Assembly: GCF_000016545.1 (NCBI RefSeq)
Contig: NC_009437.1
Location: forward strand, 1,875,394 to 1,939,393
Source of the DNA: Caldicellulosiruptor saccharolyticus DSM 8903
GTDB lineage: Bacteria > Bacillota > Thermoanaerobacteria > Caldicellulosiruptorales > Caldicellulosiruptoraceae
DNA length: 64,000 nucleotides
Reading direction: 5' to 3'
Part shown: positions 1 to 10,986 of the stretch, in pieces
How the letters are laid out: every line of letters starts with the position of its first letter
How positions within the stretch are numbered: position 1 is the first letter of the stretch
Position numbers and translations under genes: made by a program
The notes under the pieces: model-generated
What the model was told of the DNA's origin: nothing
Database searches by the model: none
Seen by the model: the letters and a program-made list of their open reading frames with translations, nothing else

Positions 1-915
1 ATTGAGCATGAGTATGGTATATTTGGTGGGGAAGATGGGGACTATATAGTTCCATTTGTAAAGCTTATCAAAAAGCCAATCATTACAACATTCCACACAG
101 TTTTGAAAAATCCAACAGCAAAACAATTTGAGATACTCAAAAAACTTGCTGATGCAAGCTATAAGGTAATAACTATGGCAAAGACAACAAAAGAGATATT
201 GACGGATGTATACGACATTGAAGAGGAGAAGATAGAGATAGTTCACCATGGAGTACCATATATGGACTTAGAAGATAAAGAAACCTTAAAAAGAAAATAC
301 AATCTTGGTGGGAAAAGGGTTATAAGCACATTTGGACTAATTAGTCCCGGCAAGGGTTTAGAGTATGCTATACAAGCTATGGACAAGGTAAGAAAGGAAT
401 TTACGGATACAGTGTATTTGATTTTGGGTCAGACACATCCAAATATAAAGAGGCTCAAAGGTGAAGAGTACAGAGACAAACTTGTAAATTTGGTAAGAGA
501 ATTAAAATTAGAAAACAATGTGATATTTGTTGACAAGTATCTTACAAAAAGAGAGATAATGGAATACCTGCGCCTATCCGATATCTACCTCACTCCTTAC
601 ATAGGGAGGGAGCAGGCGGTATCAGGTACACTGGCATATGCAATTGGCAGCGGCAAGGCAATAGTATCAACACCGTACACTTACGCACAAGAGATGCTCT
701 CTGACGGAAGAGGAATGCTGGTTGAATTTGAAGATGCTCACTCTATTGCAGATGCTATCATAACCCTCTTGAAGGATGAAAACCTCAGAAAAGAGATTGA
801 GAAAAAGACGTTAGAGATTGGAAAAGAGATGTACTGGCACAATGTTGCAAAAAGGATGATTGATATATTCTACGATGTAGTACAGCTTAATAAGAAAGTT
901 GGGGTGATAGCATGA
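1..915 (+). CDS. GT4-type glycosyltransferase, C-terminal part (5' end outside window)
   Basis: The frame is open from base 1, so the gene begins upstream and about 304 residues are visible. The visible part starts inside the N-terminal Rossmann domain (a stretch containing HEYGIFGGEDG, then ITTFHT). It continues into a GT-B nucleotide-sugar domain: a FGLISPGKGLEYAI region, LRLSDIYLTPYIGREQA, then SGTLAYAIGSGKAIVSTPY, which matches the donor-binding region of retaining GT4 enzymes. It should transfer a sugar from an activated nucleotide donor in the cytoplasm; acceptor and sugar cannot be read from sequence. The stop overlaps the next start as ATGA, so the two genes are probably translationally coupled and act on the same glycan. 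An internal TTG at 103 could be mistaken for the start, but homologous sequence continues upstream of it. Confidence 0.85.
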   Translation: MEHEYGIFGGEDGDYIVPFVKLIKKPIITTFHTVLKNPTAKQFEILKKLADASYKVITMAKTTKEILTDVYDIEEEKIEIVHHGVPYMDLEDKETLKRKYNLGGKRVISTFGLISPGKGLEYAIQAMDKVRKEFTDTVYLILGQTHPNIKRLKGEEYRDKLVNLVRELKLENNVIFVDKYLTKREIMEYLRLSDIYLTPYIGREQAVSGTLAYAIGSGKAIVSTPYTYAQEMLSDGRGMLVEFEDAHSIADAIITLLKDENLRKEIEKKTLEIGKEMYWHNVAKRMIDIFYDVVQLNKKVGVIA

Positions 916-1994
916 AGAAAGGTATGAAACGCCTTGTCCTACCTTCGTTAAACACAAAGCACCTGTTTAGAATGACAGATTCAACTGGTATTCTGCAGCA
1001 TGCAAAATTCTCTGTTCCAAACTACAAAGAAGGATATACAACAGATGACAACGCACGAGCTTTAATTGTTGCACTCAGGCTTTTTGAAAAGACAGGTGAC
1101 AAGGCATATTTAGATTTGGTTTACAGATACATGGCATTTTTGTATAATAGCTATACTGACAATGGATATTTCAGAAACTTTATGAACTACTCAAAGGTGT
1201 TTATTGACGAAAAGGGGACAGAGGACTGTTTTGCAAGGTCACTGATAGCCCTCTCTTATGTCTATTCTTCTGATGTGCTTGACAGCAGCATAAAAGAGCT
1301 CTCATATGTAATGTTAAAGCGATCTCTCAGAAACGTCCTTGAACTAAAATATCCTATCAGTATGGCATACGCGATCATAGCTCTGTCTATGCTGCATGAC
1401 ATTAAAGAATTTTCAAATGAGGCAAAGATATATTTAGAAGCCCTTTCAGAAAAACTTCTTAACCTTTACAAAAAACATTCTGATGAAAATTGGAAATGGT
1501 TTTCTAACAAGCTCACATATGCAAATGCCATACTTCCATATGCACTTTTTAGAGCATTTGCAGTAACCGAAAAAGAAAGGTATTTGAAGGTTGCAAAAGA
1601 GTCACTTGATTTTCTTACAACCATTTTATTTGAAAATGGAATTTTGCGTGTGATTGGTAACAGAGGTTGGTATGAAAAGGGGAAAGAGCGTTCATACTTT
1701 GATGAGCAGCCAATAGATGCATGTGACTGTGTACTTGCGTATACAGAGGCGTATAAGATTACTGAAGATAAAGAGTACAAAGAAAAAGCTCTAAAAGCGT
1801 TTAGATGGTTTTTGGGCGAAAATGTTCACAAACAGCCTTTGTACGATGAAAAAACTGGCGGGTGTAGAGATGGAATTGAAGAAGATGGAATAAATCAAAA
1901 CCAAGGTGCAGAGTCTACAATTTGTTACCTTTTAGCAAGACTTTATATTGAAGATTTGATAAAAAGTGAAGAGAAGAACAAAGAGGTTGTGTAA
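912..1994 (+). CDS. glycosidase-like alpha/alpha-barrel protein coupled to the glycosyltransferase
   Basis: A 360-residue protein rich in helical repeats with aromatic and acidic motifs (YTTDDNARALIVALRLFE near residue 41; EDCFARSLIAL near 105; DEQPIDACDCVLAYTEAY near 260; NQNQGAESTICYLLA near 330). This pattern fits a six-hairpin (alpha/alpha) glycosidase fold, of the kind found fused or adjacent to GT4 enzymes in other bacteria. There is no signal peptide, so it should be cytoplasmic. The ATGA overlap with the upstream gene implies a shared pathway, such as making or trimming an intracellular oligosaccharide. The reaction is unknown to me; the fold is inferred from the repeat pattern only. 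A strong terminator follows the stop immediately. Confidence 0.7.
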   Translation: MKKGMKRLVLPSLNTKHLFRMTDSTGILQHAKFSVPNYKEGYTTDDNARALIVALRLFEKTGDKAYLDLVYRYMAFLYNSYTDNGYFRNFMNYSKVFIDEKGTEDCFARSLIALSYVYSSDVLDSSIKELSYVMLKRSLRNVLELKYPISMAYAIIALSMLHDIKEFSNEAKIYLEALSEKLLNLYKKHSDENWKWFSNKLTYANAILPYALFRAFAVTEKERYLKVAKESLDFLTTILFENGILRVIGNRGWYEKGKERSYFDEQPIDACDCVLAYTEAYKITEDKEYKEKALKAFRWFLGENVHKQPLYDEKTGGCRDGIEEDGINQNQGAESTICYLLARLYIEDLIKSEEKNKEVV

Positions 1995-2017
1995 AACTTC
2001 ACAACCTCTTTTTTTCT
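1980..2017. terminator. bidirectional rho-independent terminator
   Basis: Bases 1980-1991 (AAAGAGGTTGTG) pair perfectly with 2000-2011 around an 8-nt loop and run into T's on the plus strand. It ends the glycosyltransferase/glycosidase pair. The same hairpin lies at the 3' end of the small minus-strand ORF at 1999-2151. Confidence 0.85.
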
Positions 2018-2151
2018 TCTGATTTTTTAAAAATTGGCTGGTTTTGTTTTTCAATGGTGGTTGTAAGTTCATCTTGCAAACTTCCTTTGTTTACATGAAG
2101 AAAATTCTGGAATGTTTCTCTTTCACTTTCAAAATCCTTAAGTTTTTTCAT
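1999..2151 (-). CDS. small hypothetical protein, 50 residues
   Basis: An ATG-started minus-strand frame of 50 codons fills most of the gap between the glycosidase-like gene and trmK. The product begins MKKLKDFESERETFQNFLH and ends in a Lys/Glu-rich tail; it is hydrophilic and probably helical, with no signal peptide or cysteines. An AAGAAG-like ribosome binding site lies about 10 nt upstream of the ATG. The stop falls in the terminator hairpin, as expected for convergent genes. I do not recognise the family. It could be a chance ORF, but the residue mix looks protein-like and no other feature explains this strand. Confidence 0.45.
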   Translation of the reverse strand: MKKLKDFESERETFQNFLHVNKGSLQDELTTTIEKQNQPIFKKSEEKKRL

Positions 2152-2255
2152 TTTTTAGTCATCTTCTTTTTTAAAAAGTTTGATATTATTATTTACAAAA
2201 ACTATAATTGTTATTAGAAAAATTTTTAAAACATGAAAAGAAGGAAAGAGCACAG

Positions 2256-2918
2256 GTGTACTCAAAGCGAATAGAAGCAATTTTGAAAATTTTAGAAAAG
2301 TGCACCACGCTTGCTGACATTGGCTGTGACCATGGCTATGTTGCTGTTGAGGCAATAAAAAGAGGGTTTGCATTGAGGGTATTTGCAGTTGATATAAATC
2401 AAAAACCTCTTCAAAAAGCGATAGAACTTTCAAAAAAAGAAGGAGTTTATCATAAAATAGAGTTTTTCGTGGGAAACGGATTTGAACCAATTAGAGAGCC
2501 AGTTGACCAAGCTGTTATTGCTGGAGTGGGTGGAAAGACAATTTCAAATATTTTGTCTTCTGCAAAAGAGAAGGTTAAACACACAAAGCTTGTTTTGCAA
2601 CCAATGAAAGATGTGGAGTTTTTGAGAAGATGGCTTTTTGAGAATGGATTTGAAATAAAAGAGGAGTTTGTTGTAAATGATAAGGAAAAGTTCTACGTAA
2701 TAATAAAAACAGAAAGGTCATTTAATATTGAGTATTCTGAGATTGACGTATATGTTGGAAGACACGTTCGCAACAGAAGTAAGGAATCTTTAGAATATCT
2801 TTTGAGAAAAAAAGAGAAACTGAGAAAAATAGCAGAGATGAAGAAAGAAAATAAAAAAGATTTTTCGGAAGAAAAAAAGGTCTTAGAGATGATTGAGGAG
2901 GTTTTAAATGAATGGTAA
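2256..2918 (+). CDS. trmK: tRNA (adenine22-N1)-methyltransferase TrmK
   Basis: A SAM-dependent methyltransferase of the TrmK/YqfN family, which methylates N1 of A22 in tRNA. Visible motifs are LADIGCDHGYVAVEA (SAM motif I), AVDINQKPL (motif II) and VIAGVGGKTISNIL, followed by LVLQPMKDVEFLRRWL and a charged helical tail. I chose GTG 2256, preceded by AAGGAAAG, because the protein then begins with the SKRIEAIL segment where family members begin; a TTG at 2208 would add 16 residues lacking family resemblance. The stop overlaps the start of the nif3-like gene by 7 nt. The trmK-nif3 pairing is conserved in Firmicutes. Confidence 0.88.
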   Translation: MYSKRIEAILKILEKCTTLADIGCDHGYVAVEAIKRGFALRVFAVDINQKPLQKAIELSKKEGVYHKIEFFVGNGFEPIREPVDQAVIAGVGGKTISNILSSAKEKVKHTKLVLQPMKDVEFLRRWLFENGFEIKEEFVVNDKEKFYVIIKTERSFNIEYSEIDVYVGRHVRNRSKESLEYLLRKKEKLRKIAEMKKENKKDFSEEKKVLEMIEEVLNEW

Positions 2919-4012
2919 GCATCCAAGAAATTGCAACGTTTTTGGAAAACTACTTTCCTAAGAAACTCTCATATGATTGGGACAATGTAGGGCTTCAGGT
3001 GGGGAGTTTTTCAGCAAAGGTAGACTCAATATTGATTTGTGTTGATGTCACAGAGGATGTTTTAAATGAGGCAAAAGACCTTGGGGTGAGACTCGTTATC
3101 TCACATCATCCTTTAATCTTTCAGGGGTTAAAATCAATTAAAGATGACACACCTGAGGGAAGATTAATAATAGATACTATAAAAAATGATATAGCTATTT
3201 TATCTTTTCACACAAATGCAGATGTCTCAAAGCATGGTATAAATTTTTATCTTGCAAAGCTATTAAACCTTGAGAATATAGAAGGTTTGAGTGTAAAACA
3301 AAAGAATGGGTATTTTAAGATTGTTGTGTATGTTCCCTCAGATTACAAAGATGAAGTATTAGAAGCAATGGCACAAGAGGGTGCTGGTTTTGTAGGAAAG
3401 TATAGCCACTGCTTTTTTGCAGTTGAAGGGCAAGGTTGTTTTAAGCCGCAGGAGGGTGCAAATCCTTTTGTAGGAAAGATTGGCGAGCTTGAGAGGGTGG
3501 ACGAGGTAAGGCTTGAGAGCATTGTTCCAGAGGAGAAGCTAAAAAATGTGATAAAAGCCATGCTAAAAGCCCATCCGTATGAGGAGGTTGCATATGATAT
3601 ATACAGGCTTGAAAATGATATTTCGTATGAGTGTATAGGTGTTATTGGGCAGAGGAGTATTGAAGCTGAAAATCTTATAAAGGAATTGAAAGAAAAACTT
3701 AATCTCTCATTTGTAAAAGCAAGTCTTGTAAAAAATCAGTTTAAGAAGATTGCAATTGTTAGTGGCTCTGGCAAGGATTTTATAAAGGATGTTTATTTTA
3801 AAGGTGCTGACTGTTTCATTTCTGGTGAGATAGGGCATCATGGGATACTTTTAGCAAGGTCGCTTGGACTTAGTACAATTGAGATTGGTCATTATGAGAG
3901 TGAAAAGGTTTTTATTGACATAGTTTTTGAGCTCTTTGACAAATTTGATAAAAAGGATAAATTAAAAATATACAAATCACAAGTAAATACAAGTTATGCT
4001 AAGATTTACTGA
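2912..4012 (+). CDS. Nif3-like dinuclear metal centre protein
   Basis: A 366-residue member of the NIF3/YqfO family, hexameric proteins with a two-metal site. Metal-ligand motifs are visible: SHHPLIFQ near residue 66, FHTNADVSKHG near 97, and GHHGILLARSLG followed by IGHYESEK near 309-332. The middle insertion (about residues 130-230) corresponds to the PII/CutA-like domain found in the longer Firmicute form. It probably has a hydrolase-like activity (GTP cyclohydrolase I type 2 is a common database name), but no function is firmly established. Its ATG overlaps the trmK stop, so translation is probably coupled. Confidence 0.88.
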   Translation: MVSIQEIATFLENYFPKKLSYDWDNVGLQVGSFSAKVDSILICVDVTEDVLNEAKDLGVRLVISHHPLIFQGLKSIKDDTPEGRLIIDTIKNDIAILSFHTNADVSKHGINFYLAKLLNLENIEGLSVKQKNGYFKIVVYVPSDYKDEVLEAMAQEGAGFVGKYSHCFFAVEGQGCFKPQEGANPFVGKIGELERVDEVRLESIVPEEKLKNVIKAMLKAHPYEEVAYDIYRLENDISYECIGVIGQRSIEAENLIKELKEKLNLSFVKASLVKNQFKKIAIVSGSGKDFIKDVYFKGADCFISGEIGHHGILLARSLGLSTIEIGHYESEKVFIDIVFELFDKFDKKDKLKIYKSQVNTSYAKIY

Positions 4013-4023
4013 AGTAGAATTAA

Positions 4024-7718
<3,695 letters not shown>

Positions 7719-7738
7719 AATTATGGAGGTGTAAAAAA

Positions 7739-8047
7739 ATGAAAGACCTTTTAGAAAAGGTTATCAACATTGGGCTTGGTGTATTTGCGCTATCTAAAGA
7801 AAAGGTAGAAAGGGTTGTGAACGAACTTGCTGAGAAAGGTGAGATTAGCAAGAATGAAGTACAAGAGGTAATTCAAAAGATAATGGAAAAAGGTGAAGAA
7901 CAGAAAAAAGAGCTAAACGAGTATATATCAAAACAGGTTGAAAGTATATTGAAGAAGATGAATCTTGCAACAAAGTCTGAGGTTTTGACAGAAGAAAGAA
8001 TAAGAGAGATTGTAAGAGAGGAAATTTCAAAGTCTCAAAATCAATAA
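7739..8047 (+). CDS. phasin-like coiled-coil protein
   Basis: A 102-residue, charge-rich, helical protein beginning MKDLLEKVINIGLGVFALSKEK. It has one amphipathic segment, a run of heptad-like repeats (residues 25-70), and an ILKKMNLATKSEVLTEERI segment typical of small phasin/polyhydroxyalkanoate-regulator-like proteins. These proteins are commonly encoded after UbiB-like kinases, as here, 20 nt downstream with an excellent GGAGGTG site. No PHA synthesis genes are in the window, so a role at the membrane or with the UbiB-like protein is more likely than granule coating. Function is unproven. Confidence 0.7.
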   Translation: MKDLLEKVINIGLGVFALSKEKVERVVNELAEKGEISKNEVQEVIQKIMEKGEEQKKELNEYISKQVESILKKMNLATKSEVLTEERIREIVREEISKSQNQ

Positions 8048-8072
8048 ATAAAACTACTTTTTTTAATTTTTT

Positions 8073-8101
8073 TTGACATATTGATGAGAAAGTTATATAA
8101 T
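8073..8101 (+). promoter_or_regulatory. sigma-A promoter of cysK
   Basis: TTGACA (8073-8078), a 17-nt spacer, then TATAAT (8096-8101): an exact consensus match. It predicts transcription starting near 8108, giving a roughly 37-nt leader to cysK. Confidence 0.88.
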
Positions 8102-8109
8102 AAAATAAA

Positions 8110-8130
8110 AACCGACTATTTCGATTGGAT
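8110..8130 (+). promoter_or_regulatory. candidate operator (Rrf2/CymR-like) at the cysK start site
   Basis: An imperfect dyad, ACCGACTATTTCGATTGGAT (8111-8130), sits at the predicted transcription start, where a repressor would block the very strong promoter. Its ACCGACTATTT core resembles motifs I associate with Rrf2-family (CymR/IscR-like) regulators of sulfur genes in clostridia. That assignment rests on recall and position only; no regulator gene is nearby. Confidence 0.4.
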
Positions 8131-8144
8131 TTGGGGGTATATAA

Positions 8145-9071
8145 ATGATTTACAACAATATAACTGAGTTAATTGGAAAGACACCGCTTGTGAGGCTAAA
8201 TAAGCTTTCAAAAGAACTTGATGCAGAAATCATTGCAAAGATAGAGTATTTCAATCCTGGCGGAAGTGTTAAAGACAGGATAGGTCTTGCAATGATTGAG
8301 GATGCTGAGAAAAGGGGACTAATTAACAAAGACACAGTGATCATTGAGCCAACAAGTGGCAATACAGGTATTGCTCTTGCAATGGTATGCGCTGTAAAAG
8401 GCTACAAGCTCATTTTGACCATGCCAGAGACAATGAGCATTGAAAGAAGAAAGCTGCTTCGGGCATATGGTGCAGAGATTGTTTTGACACCTGGTGAGAA
8501 GGGAATGAAAGGTGCAATTGAAAAAGCTTTTGAGATTTACAACTCAACTCCTAACGCTTTTATGCCTCAGCAGTTTGAAAATTTAGCAAACCCAGAAATT
8601 CACAGAAGAACAACTGCGCTTGAGATTTGGAATGATACAAACGGTCAGGTTGACATATTTGTTGCAGGTGTTGGCACAGGTGGTACAATTACAGGTGTTG
8701 GAGAAGTGTTAAAAGAGAAAAAACCAAGTGTGAAAATTGTTGCGGTTGAACCTTTTGAGTCTGCAGTGTTGTCAGGTGAGATGCCACGGCCTCACAAGAT
8801 ACAAGGAATCGGTGCTGGGTTTGTACCAAAGGTTTTGAACACAAAGATTTATGACCAGATAATAAAAGTAAAATCTGATGATGCGTTTGAGATGTCAAGG
8901 TACTTAGCAAGAGAAGAAGGGATTTTGGTTGGAATCTCATCAGGTGCAGCACTTTATGGCGCCGTTGAGGTTGCAAAAAAGAGTGAGAATAAGAAGAAGA
9001 TGATTGTTGTTCTTCTTCCTGACACAGGTGAGAGATATTTATCAACAGATTTGTTCAATGTGAATGTGTAA
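8145..9071 (+). CDS. cysK: cysteine synthase (O-acetylserine sulfhydrylase)
   Basis: A 308-residue PLP enzyme that makes L-cysteine from O-acetylserine and sulfide. The PLP lysine is K43 in GGSVKDR. The substrate loop TSGNTG is near residue 70, the phosphate-binding glycine loop [10 protein letters not shown] near 176, and the C-terminal SSGAA motif near 265. The length and the KTPLVRL-type N terminus fit CysK rather than cystathionine beta-synthase (no CBS domains). It is monocistronic, with its own consensus promoter, a possible operator at the start site and a terminator just after the stop. Confidence 0.95.
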   Translation: MIYNNITELIGKTPLVRLNKLSKELDAEIIAKIEYFNPGGSVKDRIGLAMIEDAEKRGLINKDTVIIEPTSGNTGIALAMVCAVKGYKLILTMPETMSIERRKLLRAYGAEIVLTPGEKGMKGAIEKAFEIYNSTPNAFMPQQFENLANPEIHRRTTALEIWNDTNGQVDIFVAGVGTGGTITGVGEVLKEKKPSVKIVAVEPFESAVLSGEMPRPHKIQGIGAGFVPKVLNTKIYDQIIKVKSDDAFEMSRYLAREEGILVGISSGAALYGAVEVAKKSENKKKMIVVLLPDTGERYLSTDLFNVNV

Positions 9072-9079
9072 AAAAATTC

Positions 9080-9115
9080 CGGCTCTACGCAGTCTCTGCA
9101 TAGAGCCGTTTTTTA
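9080..9115. terminator. bidirectional terminator between cysK and the KaiC-associated gene
   Basis: CGGCTCT (9080-9086) pairs with AGAGCCG (9102-9108), with an inner GCA/TGC pairing, followed by T's on the plus strand. A T-run is also present past the other side on the minus strand, so it can end both convergent transcripts. Confidence 0.88.
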
Positions 9116-9475
9116 TTTTCCACTTTGGCTTTCCTTCCATGTCTTGTATGCAAGTTTTGCAATACCACCTGCAATATGAGTTTTTTCAGCGCTGTCACCA
9201 CTTTTAAGCTTGCTCTTTGCATATTCAGGCTTGCTCTGCAAAATTGCTTTTGTTGTTTGAGTGCTAATTCCCAAAAATTCAGCAATCTCGTCTGCTGATT
9301 GGTTTTCTTCACTGTGAAGGTAAATGACAAAAATAGCTTCCATCAGTGATGCAAGCCATGTAAGTCTTTTGTACTCAACAAGCTTTCTTGGTCCACCCAA
9401 GATGTCAATAGCAATTGAGAAAATTTGTTTTATAACCTCATCGATATTTTGCTGCACCAAATCAATCCTTTTCAT
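9113..9475 (-). CDS. small HTH-like protein associated with a KaiC-like ATPase
   Basis: A 120-residue protein from ATG 9475, which has a GGGG-type site 8 nt upstream; a GTG at 9484 abuts that site and is less likely. The N-terminal half is helical (DLVQQNIDEVIKQIFSIAIDILGG). The middle contains a helix-turn-helix-like segment (QSADEIAEFLGISTQTTKAIL, about residues 62-82) and the tail is basic. The product resembles what databases call KaiC-associated regulatory proteins. It lies 38 nt downstream of the KaiC-like gene on the same strand, so they form an operon. It may bind DNA or the ATPase; neither is shown. Confidence 0.65.
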   Translation of the reverse strand: MKRIDLVQQNIDEVIKQIFSIAIDILGGPRKLVEYKRLTWLASLMEAIFVIYLHSEENQSADEIAEFLGISTQTTKAILQSKPEYAKSKLKSGDSAEKTHIAGGIAKLAYKTWKESQSGK

Positions 9476-9513
9476 GGCCTGCACCCCTTTTTTGTATATT
9501 TTATTTACTTTAT

Positions 9514-10410
9514 TTATTCTTTGTCTTCTTTTTGCTGGCCTGCTATATATCCGAGCGGGTACAGAACCTTTATGAGTCCGTTTTGCTCAATCTCAAATAC
9601 ATATGTTTTTGAATCATGGCCACACATTCTACATCCATCAACTCTCAAAAGACGAATAACATCACCAATTGGTCTTTTGAATGTACTGCTGTCAAACCTG
9701 TTCATAATAACTTGTTTTGAAAATACAATTGTGCCATCAACAATATGACTTACTGCATATCCGCCTGCAGCCTCAGCAGAGAGATGTTCCTGTCCGCTTC
9801 GCTTTTGTGAAATCATCAAGGTTGTGAGTCTCTTTGATTTTAGAAAATTATAGATAGTTCTCACAATTTCTCTTGCGTAAATCTCTTTTGATTCAAATAA
9901 TCCTGTAACAGAGTCAATTACCACGTTTTTTATATTAAATCTTGTGGCTGCATTTTCTATTGTCTTAATGAAGTTATTTATGTTACCGCGGATATTAAAG
10001 TCTTTGGTAATATCAAGCATATATACATTTTCTTCAACTTTTGACTTGTCAATGTTCATGGCAGCAGCACGTGAAAGAAGTGAAGAGTACAGAAACTCCG
10101 CAGGTGTTTCGACTGTGATATAAAGAACGCTATTTCCTTCATTTGCTTGAGTAACAGCAAACTGCTCAGCAAATAGACTTTTCCCAGTGTCAGCAACACC
10201 ACTTAGGTTTATAACAGAATACGCGGGAATTCCACCAAGTGGTTTTACAACAGGCTTGCCAGTTTCTTTTGAAAATTCAGCCTTGTAAAAAAGCTTATCT
10301 ATGCCATCCACTCCAGTTTTTACTCCAAACAGCTCTGGTGCAGACTTTGACAGGTCTTTGAGCTTTACAGCATCTACTGTGGCTTGTACTTCACTGCTTG
10401 TTTTGTTCAC
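9514..10410 (-). CDS. KaiC-like RecA-superfamily ATPase
   Basis: A 298-residue single-domain KaiC/RadA-like ATPase. Walker A is GVADTGKS (residues 71-78). The catalytic region YITVETPAEF has one glutamate (E101) where KaiC has EE. Walker B is NVVIDS (162-167), followed by a TTLMISQKRSG sensor-like segment and the GYAVSHIVDGTIVF strand typical of KaiC-like proteins. A Cys pair (C260, C263) in VDGCRMCGHD near the C terminus could bind metal. It starts at GTG after AAGGGGGG. No KaiA or KaiB gene is nearby, so a clock role is not implied; such stand-alone proteins occur in archaea and thermophilic bacteria as signalling ATPases of unknown output. Confidence 0.82.
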   Translation of the reverse strand: MNKTSSEVQATVDAVKLKDLSKSAPELFGVKTGVDGIDKLFYKAEFSKETGKPVVKPLGGIPAYSVINLSGVADTGKSLFAEQFAVTQANEGNSVLYITVETPAEFLYSSLLSRAAAMNIDKSKVEENVYMLDITKDFNIRGNINNFIKTIENAATRFNIKNVVIDSVTGLFESKEIYAREIVRTIYNFLKSKRLTTLMISQKRSGQEHLSAEAAGGYAVSHIVDGTIVFSKQVIMNRFDSSTFKRPIGDVIRLLRVDGCRMCGHDSKTYVFEIEQNGLIKVLYPLGYIAGQQKEDKE

Positions 10411-10617
10411 TTTTTTTCACCCCCCTTTTTTTGATTAAAGGAGGATTATATACTCTTCCAATTATAAAAATAATTACAAATATAGACTTTGTCAAGGTCA
10501 AAAAAGGTCAAAATTTGCGAAATTTTGCGTCAAATGGCTAAAAAATTGAGAAAAATTACTCTTTTCTTTCACAGCTTTGATTTTTAGCTTTATTCTGAAA
10601 ACCTTCTGAGATTTTGC
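10411..10617. other. AT-rich divergent intergenic region with GTCA repeats and a weak kaiC-like promoter
   Basis: No gene is visible between the KaiC-like gene and the feo promoter. A minus-strand promoter candidate reads TTGACA (10495-10490), 17 nt, TATTTT (10472-10467). Around its upstream side lie copies of GGTCA spaced exactly 10 nt (10496 and 10506) plus GTCAA at 10491 and 10529, and a small ATTTGCGAAAT dyad near 10512-10522. These could be protein-binding sites for the KaiC-like operon. The stretch from about 10535 to 10617 shows nothing else. Confidence 0.35.
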
Positions 10618-10646
10618 TTGACTTGTTAGAAAAAATTTGATATCAT
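10618..10646 (+). promoter_or_regulatory. promoter of the feo operon
   Basis: TTGACT (10618-10623), 17 nt, TATCAT (10641-10646). The -10 element runs directly into the Fur-type palindrome, so repressor binding would occlude the polymerase. Confidence 0.75.
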
Positions 10647-10672
10647 TTAATTGAGAATAATTCTCAATTAAA
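10646..10672 (+). promoter_or_regulatory. Fur box
   Basis: A perfect 27-bp palindrome: 13 bases on each side (outer TTTAATTGAGAAT and its complement) around a central A at 10659. It contains the TTGAGAATAATTCTCAA pattern typical of Fur operators. It overlaps the end of the -10 box and the expected start site of feoA, and a fur gene lies at the end of the same cluster. Confidence 0.88.
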
Positions 10673-10747
10673 ATAAACTATCAATTACAACACGTTTTCA
10701 AAGACAAACTTGAGCATTGAAGATTGTAAAAAAAGAGGTGAGGATTT

Positions 10748-10963
10748 ATGACATTGGACATGGTATCAAAAGGGCAGGAAGTTGTGATAAAGAGTATAAA
10801 GAGCAAAAATGCAAGGATATATGCACTGAGATTTGGGATAAATGAAGGAAGTAGAGTCAAGTGCATTGCTAAAATAAACAATGGGCCTGTTATTTTACGC
10901 AAAAACCATCAAGAGGTTGCGATAGGGAGAGAACTTGCAAAACAGATAGAGATTGAACAATGA
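10748..10963 (+). CDS. feoA: ferrous iron transport protein A
   Basis: A 71-residue SH3-like FeoA. It carries the usual features of the family: MVSKGQEVVIKSI at the start, ARIYALRFGINEGSRVKCI in the middle, and GPVILRKNHQEVAIGRELAKQIEI at the end. It assists FeoB-mediated Fe(II) uptake at the cytoplasmic face. The ATG is preceded by AAGAGGTGAGG. It is the first gene after the Fur box and lies 23 nt before feoB, so it should be repressed when iron is plentiful. Confidence 0.92.
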   Translation: MTLDMVSKGQEVVIKSIKSKNARIYALRFGINEGSRVKCIAKINNGPVILRKNHQEVAIGRELAKQIEIEQ

Positions 10964-10986
10964 TATGAAAGGGGTTTGAAAAGAAA

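Noticed and set aside
8145-9071. cysK as cystathionine beta-synthase
   Set aside because: No C-terminal CBS domains and a length of 308 residues fit OASS; the neighbour genes give no transsulfuration context.
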